A stretch of 28,480 bases of DNA from positions 1 to 28,480 of the forward strand of contig JBJEJA010000048.1 in the NCBI GenBank assembly GCA_051877575.1. Reading direction: 5' to 3'. The translations under genes and the position numbers were made by a program. The notes below the pieces were generated by a model. That model had not been told where the DNA came from, did no database searches, and saw only the letters and a program-made list of their open reading frames with translations. Shown one piece after another: positions 23,023 through 28,480 of the stretch (position 1 is its first letter; each line of letters begins with the position of its first letter). This DNA comes from UBA2882 sp051877575. Lineage in GTDB: Bacteria; Bacillota; Clostridia; Lachnospirales; Lachnospiraceae.

Positions 23023-23055
23023 AAAAAGGTCGGGATAAAATCCCGACCTTTTTTT
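23023..23055. terminator. Bidirectional terminator between cls and the GH94 gene
   Basis: GGTCGGGA (23028-23035) pairs with TCCCGACC (23041-23048), flanked by an A-run before and a T-run after. It works for both converging transcripts. Confidence 0.95.
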
Positions 23056-23071
23056 GAAATCATTTGATATG

Positions 23072-25555
23072 TCAGCCCATTACAACTTCAACCGTATGTG
23101 TTGCACCGTCACCAAATACGGGAAGAACATTGCCTTCGATGGCATTTCCGTCAACGGTAACGCTCTTAATACCTTTGCAGATATGATCCGGGTTTGAAAC
23201 CTTGATATCATATGTTGCACCGCGGAACTGACGGGAAGCTGATAAACCATCCCATGCTGAAGGAATGGAAGGATCAATTTTTAATCCGTCAAAATCAGCC
23301 TGTACACCTAAGATGTACTGTGAAATTGCAACCATGTTCCATGCAGCGGTACCGGTCAGCCATGAGTTTTTGCCCTGACCGAAGTGATTGCCGGGCATAC
23401 CGATATCGGAACCTGCATCTTTTCCACCAATCATCTGACCGTATACATAAGGCTCTGTCTTGTGAATATCGGATGTTTCCTCGGTGAATGCAGGAGCGAT
23501 TTCCGAATAATACTTAAATGCCTGATCGCCTTTACCTGCATAAGCAGCAGCACAGATAATCCATGCATTGTTGTGGGTAAAGATACCTGCGTTTTCTTTG
23601 TATCCGCCGGGATATGTAGAAATTTCACCATATTGGATATAGTATTTTGTGAATGCAGGGTTATTCAGTACAAGACCAAATTCGGTATTCAGACGTTTGT
23701 CAATGGATTCAAGCGTCTTAAGATCAGCTCCCTGATCTTTACCGATCTCTGACATGATAGCAAATCCCTGAGGCTCGATGAAAATCTGACCTTCTTCACA
23801 TTCTTTGGAACCCATCTTTTCGCCGTTTGCATCATATGCACGGATGAACCAGTCGCCGTCCCATGCTGATTCCATAACGTTAGCTTTCATCTTATCGATT
23901 TCTGCCTGAGCAGCAGCTGCTTCGTCATCTTTGCCAAGATGTTTTAAGATTTCCACATAGTTTGGACCTGCGTATGTAAAGAGCGTTGCAACCATAACGG
24001 ATTCTGCAACTTTTGAATAACCGCCTTCTGCAGCAAACTTCGGATTGGTGTAAGTCTGGAAGCTTTCACCGGGCGTATCTGAGAAGCAGGAAAGGTTGAT
24101 ACAGTCATTCCAGTCGGCACGCATTGCAAGAGGAAGACCGTGAGGTCCTAAGTTGTTTACAATCTTGTAGAATGATACTTTTAAGTGATCAAGCATCGGC
24201 TGTGCGATGGACATGTCATTGTCATAAGGAACCATCTCATCCAGAATACTCCAGTCGCCTGTTTCTTTGATATATGCGGAAACAGAAAGGATTAACCACA
24301 AAGGATCATCCGAGAAGTCACCGCCGATATCGGCATTTCCTTTTTTGGTAAGGGGCTGATACTGATGATAGCATCCGCCATCCGGGAACTGTGTGGAAGC
24401 AATGTCAATGATACGTTCTCTTGCACGATCCGGAATCTGATGAACAAAACCAAGGACATCCTGATTGGAATCACGGAATCCCATACCACGTCCGATACCT
24501 GACTCAAAATAAGAAGCAGAACGGGAAAGGTTGAAGGTAACCATACACTGATACTGATTCCAGATATTAACCATACGGTTAACCTTGTCATCGGGAGTAT
24601 CAACATTGAGGATGCTGAGCAGTTTATCCCAGGTTGCTTTTAATTCTGCCATTCCGGCAGCTACCTTTTCGGGAGTATTGTACTGTTCCATCATGGCAAG
24701 CGCTTTTGTCTTGTTGATGGTCTTGCCGTCAGCTTCGAATTTTTCTGCAACCGGCATTTCGACATAACCGAGGATAAATACCAAAGTCTTTGATTCTCCG
24801 GGAGCAAGTGTGATCTTTTTGTAATGAGAAGCAATCGGAGACCAGCCATCGGCAAAAGAGTTACCCGGCTTATCTGCAAGAACGGCCTGAGGATCATTGA
24901 AACCGTTATATAAACCGATAAATGCATCTCTGTCTGTATCATAACCGTCAATTTCGTCATTTACGGTATAGAATGCGAAGTGGTCACGTCTGTCTCTGTA
25001 TTCTGTCTTATGATAAATGGTGGAGCCGACAACTTCTACACGACCGGTAGAGTAGTTACGCTGGAAGTTCGTGCAGTCATCCTGTGCATCCCATAAACAC
25101 CATTCCGCAAATGAGAACAGAGAAAATGATTTTTCCTGTGAGCCTTCATTTGTAAGAACAACCTGTTGAACTTCACCGTCATAATCCTGAGGTACAAAGA
25201 ATGTTACTTCCGCTTTTAAATCATTCTTTTTACCGGTAATAATGGTGTAACCCATACCATGACGGCATTCATATGCGTCGAGCTCTGTTTTAACCGGTGA
25301 CCAGCCCGGATTCCAAATGGTACCGTTATCATTAATGTAAAAATAACGACCGCCCATATCAATCGGAACGTTATTGTAACGATAACGAGTGATTCTTCTG
25401 AGACGTGCATCTTTATAGAAAGAATAACCGCCTGCAGTGTTAGAGATTAATGAAAAGAAACCCTGTGTTCCGAGGTAGTTGATCCAAGGATAAGGTGTTC
25501 TCGGTGATGTGATGACGTACTCTTTGTTGGCGTCATCAAAGTAACCAAATTTCAT
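23072..25555 (-). CDS. cbp: GH94 cellobiose phosphorylase
   Basis: An 827-aa intracellular enzyme with no signal peptide, converting cellobiose and phosphate to alpha-glucose 1-phosphate and glucose. The N-terminal beta-sandwich (MKFGYFDDANKEYVIT, TPYPWINYLG) is typical of GH94 cellobiose phosphorylases. The catalytic (alpha/alpha)6 barrel has GFRDSNQDVLGF (359-370) and the active-site RADWNDC (479-485), with the general acid expected at D484. The length equals that of characterised cellobiose phosphorylases and differs from cellodextrin phosphorylase (about 980 aa). AAAGGAAA lies upstream of the ATG. It is transcribed from 25647-25619 on the minus strand and shares its upstream region with a sugar ABC transporter, which probably delivers cellobiose. 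Codon use is strongly biased, suggesting high expression. A related disaccharide specificity cannot be excluded. Confidence 0.9.
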   Translation of the reverse strand: MKFGYFDDANKEYVITSPRTPYPWINYLGTQGFFSLISNTAGGYSFYKDARLRRITRYRYNNVPIDMGGRYFYINDNGTIWNPGWSPVKTELDAYECRHGMGYTIITGKKNDLKAEVTFFVPQDYDGEVQQVVLTNEGSQEKSFSLFSFAEWCLWDAQDDCTNFQRNYSTGRVEVVGSTIYHKTEYRDRRDHFAFYTVNDEIDGYDTDRDAFIGLYNGFNDPQAVLADKPGNSFADGWSPIASHYKKITLAPGESKTLVFILGYVEMPVAEKFEADGKTINKTKALAMMEQYNTPEKVAAGMAELKATWDKLLSILNVDTPDDKVNRMVNIWNQYQCMVTFNLSRSASYFESGIGRGMGFRDSNQDVLGFVHQIPDRARERIIDIASTQFPDGGCYHQYQPLTKKGNADIGGDFSDDPLWLILSVSAYIKETGDWSILDEMVPYDNDMSIAQPMLDHLKVSFYKIVNNLGPHGLPLAMRADWNDCINLSCFSDTPGESFQTYTNPKFAAEGGYSKVAESVMVATLFTYAGPNYVEILKHLGKDDEAAAAQAEIDKMKANVMESAWDGDWFIRAYDANGEKMGSKECEEGQIFIEPQGFAIMSEIGKDQGADLKTLESIDKRLNTEFGLVLNNPAFTKYYIQYGEISTYPGGYKENAGIFTHNNAWIICAAAYAGKGDQAFKYYSEIAPAFTEETSDIHKTEPYVYGQMIGGKDAGSDIGMPGNHFGQGKNSWLTGTAAWNMVAISQYILGVQADFDGLKIDPSIPSAWDGLSASRQFRGATYDIKVSNPDHICKGIKSVTVDGNAIEGNVLPVFGDGATHTVEVVMG

Positions 25556-25618
25556 AAAGCAAATTTCCTTTCAGAATAGTATTTTGTTAGAGTGTCCCCC
25601 AAGACAATCCACAAGAAA

Positions 25619-25647
25619 ATTATACAAAAACGGGTATATAAAATCAA
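25619..25647 (-). promoter_or_regulatory. Sigma-A promoter of the GH94 gene
   Basis: On the minus strand, TTGATT (25647-25642), a 17-bp spacer and a perfect TATAAT (25624-25619) lie 64 bp upstream of the start codon. Confidence 0.85.
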
Positions 25648-25889
25648 GAGAAACCACAAGGAAAAATGTGATATATTGGAATAGGTATACATATGCTATA
25701 AATAGGACAAAAGTTAATTATGAATAAATTGTGAATAAAATATGTACAAATCCACAAAAAGAGTATATCAAAACTGTGAAATACTACCAAAAAGGGGTAA
25801 AATGTACAAAAAATACAACAAAACCCTTGCAATTTTGGATAAAATGTAATAAAGTATTTTCGTCAGAGGGATTTTTATGAGCTTTAACA
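25648..25889. other. A/T-rich divergent intergenic region
   Basis: No gene is seen. It holds two exact copies of ATGTACAAA (25742-25750 and 25802-25810) exactly 60 bp apart, and three TGTGA cores (25667, 25730, 25775). Any of these could be regulator half-sites but none is firm. TTGCAA at 25827 could be a -35, but no good -10 follows at 17 bp. Confidence 0.4.
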
Positions 25890-25960
25890 GCTTATCATAA
25901 GCCCGTGTACATTGACAATTTAGGCATTTAGTTATCTTACGGATAACATCAAATAAATGC
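25890..25960 (+). promoter_or_regulatory. Promoter and inverted repeats upstream of the sugar ABC transporter
   Basis: Elements in order: palindrome GCTTAT-C-ATAAGC (25890-25902); TTGACA (25912-25917); a poor -10 (TCTTAC at 25935 with a 17-bp spacer, or TATCTT at 25933 with 15); and inverted repeat GTTATC-TTACG-GATAAC (25931-25947) over the -10. An outer pair GCATTTA (25924-25930) and TAAATGC (25954-25960) flanks the last repeat. Operator sites before and over the -10 fit repression by a LacI-type or similar sugar regulator, not encoded in this window. Confidence 0.55.
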
Positions 25961-26015
25961 GTAACTATTAACACACTTATATTCAAAACAATCTTTTAGA
26001 GGAGGAACAAAAAGA

Positions 26016-27473
26016 ATGAAAAAGAAATTATTAAGTGTATTACTTTCTACAGCTATGGTAGCATCCTTATTAGTAGGCTGTGGCGACAAAGAGGAGACAG
26101 TTGAAACACCTGCTGAGGAGACAGCTCCCGCTGAGGACGAAACATCTGCTGAAGAAACAGCAGAAGCACCTGCTGAAGAAGCAGCAGCTGAATGGACAGC
26201 AGATTTTTCAGATGACACAGGCTCTGTATTAAATATCTATTGTTGGAATACAGAATTCCAAAGTCGTATGAAAGACCACTATCCCGGATACACAGATAAC
26301 GGAGACGGAACCGGTACAATCGGTGATGTAACAGTTAACTGGGTTATCGTACCTTCTGATGACATGGCTTATCAGAACAACCTGGATGAGACATTACTTG
26401 GCCAGGCAGATGCAGCAGCTGATGACAAGATTGATATGTTCTTGATCGAAGCTGACTACGCATTAAAATATGTAAACGCTGAAGGCGTATGTATCTCCAT
26501 GGATGAACTGGGATTAACAGATTACATGGCAGATCAGTATCAGTATACAAAAGACGTTGTAACTGATGGAAACGGCAACGTAAACGGTACTTCCTGGCAG
26601 GCTTGCCCCGGTCTTTACATCTACAGACGTTCTGTAGCTAAAGAAGTATTCGGATCCGATGATCCTGCAGATGTTCAGGAGCATTTCTCCGATTGGGATA
26701 AATTTGCTGAATCCGCTCAGGAATTAGCAGATGCAGGCTGGAAAGTAGTTTCCGGTTATGATGATGCTTACCGTGTATTCTCCCAGAACGTATCTACTCC
26801 TTGGGTAGTAGACGGCAAGATCGTTGTTGATGACAACATCAAAGCATGGGTTGACCAGACTAAAGACTTCACAGACAAAGGATTCAACAACAAGACATCC
26901 TTATGGTCTGATGACTGGAGCAAGGGTGCATCTTCTACAGGTGATGTATTCGGTTACTTCGGACCCGCTTGGTTCATCGACTTCTGCTTAGCAGGATACA
27001 CATTAGATGACGCTGAAGGCGAAGCAGCTGTTGGTAACGGTTGCTGGGGTGACTGGGCAGCAATCGAAGGACCTCAGGGTTATTTCTGGGGTGGTACATG
27101 GGTATGTGCAGCTCAGGGATCCGACAACACAGGTTTAGTAGCTGACATTATGTATCAGTTAACATGTAATCCTGATGTTATGAAAGACATCGTTACAGCT
27201 GACAACGATTTCTGTAACAACCAGCCTCTGATGGAGGAAATGGCTGCAGCAGGTACAACATCCGACTTCTTAGGCGGAGAGAACGTACTTGAGAAATTCT
27301 GTGCAGGTGTTCAGACTATCAGCATGGAGAACAGCACAATCTATGATCAGGGTATGACAGAGCAGTTCCAGGGCGCTATGAAAGACTACTTCGACGGCAA
27401 CGTTGATTACGATACAGCTCTTCAGAACTTCTACACAAACATTGAAACAAGATATCCTGAATTAACACACTAA
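26016..27473 (+). CDS. Sugar ABC transporter substrate-binding lipoprotein (CUT1-like)
   Basis: A 485-aa extracellular binding protein. The lipoprotein signal ends SLLVGC with lipidated Cys22, followed by a Glu/Ala/Thr/Pro-rich linker (about 25-60). The family-1 solute-binding fold begins at SVLNIYCWNTEFQ and carries several Trp residues (for example WDKFAESAQEL, WSDDW, GCWGDWAAIEGP), typical of sugar contacts. AGAGGAGGA lies upstream of the ATG at 26016. Strong preference for a small set of codons suggests very high expression. The permease follows 112 nt later after a stable hairpin. With GH94 phosphorylase divergent, cellobiose or short cellodextrins are the likely ligands. The specificity is inferred. 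Confidence 0.9.
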   Translation: MKKKLLSVLLSTAMVASLLVGCGDKEETVETPAEETAPAEDETSAEETAEAPAEEAAAEWTADFSDDTGSVLNIYCWNTEFQSRMKDHYPGYTDNGDGTGTIGDVTVNWVIVPSDDMAYQNNLDETLLGQADAAADDKIDMFLIEADYALKYVNAEGVCISMDELGLTDYMADQYQYTKDVVTDGNGNVNGTSWQACPGLYIYRRSVAKEVFGSDDPADVQEHFSDWDKFAESAQELADAGWKVVSGYDDAYRVFSQNVSTPWVVDGKIVVDDNIKAWVDQTKDFTDKGFNNKTSLWSDDWSKGASSTGDVFGYFGPAWFIDFCLAGYTLDDAEGEAAVGNGCWGDWAAIEGPQGYFWGGTWVCAAQGSDNTGLVADIMYQLTCNPDVMKDIVTADNDFCNNQPLMEEMAAAGTTSDFLGGENVLEKFCAGVQTISMENSTIYDQGMTEQFQGAMKDYFDGNVDYDTALQNFYTNIETRYPELTH

Positions 27474-27508
27474 TAACTGAACTCGATTTGAGTGATGATT
27501 AGTACCTT

Positions 27509-27542
27509 TACAGGGTGGGGTGCGTAAGCACCTCATCCTGTA
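27509..27542 (+). other. Intercistronic hairpin with GNRA tetraloop
   Basis: A 15-bp stem (27509-27523 with 27528-27542, two G-U pairs) is capped by GTAA, a GNRA tetraloop. There is no T-run. A smaller stem GACCT/AGGTC follows at 27554-27568. Such stems between binding-protein and permease genes usually protect the upstream mRNA or attenuate read-through, giving more binding protein than permease. Confidence 0.75.
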
Positions 27543-27585
27543 TATACTATAAAGACCTTTGAGAGGTCAGATATGAGGTGATTGA

Positions 27586-28480
27586 ATGACAAAAAAGAAG
27601 AGTTGTGTCAGCTACACAAAATGGGGTTACATCTTCTTGATTCCCTTCTTTCTTGTGTATACCATTTTCAACTTAGTTCCATTGGTTCAGACTTTTTATT
27701 ACAGCCTTTTTGAGAACTACCGTTCCGGTCTGACAACGATTGGTCCCAATTTCGTTGGTTTTGCAAACTTTGTGACCATTTTTACAAAATATGATTTGTT
27801 AAAATTCGCAGGAAACACGTTTATCATGTGGATCATCGGTTTTATCCCGCAGATCATTGTTTCCCTGACATTGGCAGCATGGTTTACTGACCTGAACCTG
27901 AAATTAAAAGGTCAGAGATTTTTCAAGACAGTAATCTATCTGCCCAATCTGATCATGGCATCCGCTTTCTCCATGTTGTTCTTTACAATTTTTGCAGACA
28001 GCGGTCCGGTCAATAATATTTTAGTAAACATAGGCATCTTAGATGAGCCATTCCGTTTCTTCTCCAGTGTGGCGGGAACGAGAGGTCTGGTAGGTCTGAT
28101 GAACTTCCTGATGTGGTTTGGTAATACCACCATCCTTCTGATGGCAGGTATGATGGGTATTGATCCGTCCTTATTTGAAGCAGCGGAAGTTGACGGTGCG
28201 AAACCGATGCAGATCTTCCGTTACATCACAATGCCGTTGTTAAAACCCATTTTGGTTTACGTAGTCATCACTTCCTTAATCGGTGGTATCCAGATGTTCG
28301 ATGTACCGCAGATTTTGACGGCAGGTGACGGAACACCTAACGGAAGTACCAAGACACTGATCATGTTCTTGAATGAGCACTTGTTCAGTAAGAACTATGG
28401 TATGGCAGGTGCCCTTTCCGTAATTCTGTTTATCATCACTGCAATCCTGAGCGTCTGTGTATACTATGCATTGACGAAAC
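27586..28480 (+). CDS. Sugar ABC transporter permease (MalF/UgpA-like), 3' end cut off by the window
   Basis: At least 298 codons are open, running off the window with no stop. The protein begins MTKKKSCVSYTKWGYIFLIPFFLVYTIF, with about six membrane segments. The conserved EAA loop is visible as FEAAEVDGAKPMQIFRYITMPLLKP, which contacts the ATPase. GGVPQ-like and MFDVPQILT segments fit the CUT1 MalF/UgpA family. TGAGGTG lies upstream of ATG 27586. It is expected to pair with a second permease (MalG-like) just downstream. The shared ATPase (MsmK-like) is often encoded elsewhere in Firmicutes. Confidence 0.92.
   Translation, partial: MTKKKSCVSYTKWGYIFLIPFFLVYTIFNLVPLVQTFYYSLFENYRSGLTTIGPNFVGFANFVTIFTKYDLLKFAGNTFIMWIIGFIPQIIVSLTLAAWFTDLNLKLKGQRFFKTVIYLPNLIMASAFSMLFFTIFADSGPVNNILVNIGILDEPFRFFSSVAGTRGLVGLMNFLMWFGNTTILLMAGMMGIDPSLFEAAEVDGAKPMQIFRYITMPLLKPILVYVVITSLIGGIQMFDVPQILTAGDGTPNGSTKTLIMFLNEHLFSKNYGMAGALSVILFIITAILSVCVYYALTK

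Overview
The window looks like a chromosomal stretch from a low-to-mid GC Firmicute of the Clostridia, most likely Lachnospiraceae. This is inferred from strong purine-rich ribosome binding sites, an L-lactate dehydrogenase, a YlmH S4 protein, a SigV/RsiV-type pair, many secreted 'Asp-rich calcium-loop' proteins of unknown function, and a GH94 cellobiose phosphorylase divergent from a CUT1 sugar ABC transporter. No phage, IS, CRISPR or rRNA sequence was seen. Species assignment is not possible from sequence reading alone.

Layout. 1-210: end of a tRNA-Val, a complete tRNA-Leu and a terminator. 224-4485: a secreted protein, a small membrane protein, L-LDH, a zinc-ribbon membrane protein with an in-frame 18-bp tandem repeat, and YlmH. 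4573-6588: an ECF sigma factor with its RsiV-like anti-sigma, then a glyoxalase I. 6625-10399: an ABC-2 export system of GldA / fused GldF-GldG / DUF4340 type. 10409-10617: an isolated tRNA-Arg with a consensus promoter and terminator. 10626-18774: a six-gene operon of a secreted protein, an LRR membrane protein, a lipoprotein, an OmpR-family response regulator, a histidine kinase and a membrane-anchored protein. 18790-20261: a two-domain peptidoglycan amidase plus polysaccharide deacetylase. 20301-22959: a MerR-family regulator divergent from a cardiolipin synthase. 23072-28480: GH94 phosphorylase on the minus strand, then a divergent sugar-binding lipoprotein and permease that runs off the end.

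Most interesting signal. Three promoters, upstream of the secreted protein at 372, of the operon at 10722 and of the amidase-deacetylase at 18879, share boxes of the type ATGCAA-N5 repeated at 11-bp steps. These end at nearly the same distance from a -10 hexamer. Head-to-tail 11-bp phasing next to the -10 is how PhoB/OmpR-family regulators bind. One such regulator is encoded inside the operon that carries the second site and lies just upstream of the third. I infer an autoregulated envelope two-component regulon whose outputs are secreted or surface proteins and a peptidoglycan-modifying enzyme. A fourth promoter, for the ABC export system, has the same phasing with a different box sequence, suggesting a second regulator of the same family.

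How the genes fit together. Much of the window concerns the cell envelope: lysozyme-type sigma signalling, peptidoglycan cleavage and deacetylation, cardiolipin synthesis, an export ABC system and a sensor operon. The right-hand end is a separate catabolic module: sugar uptake by a binding-protein-dependent transporter and intracellular phosphorolysis of cellobiose.
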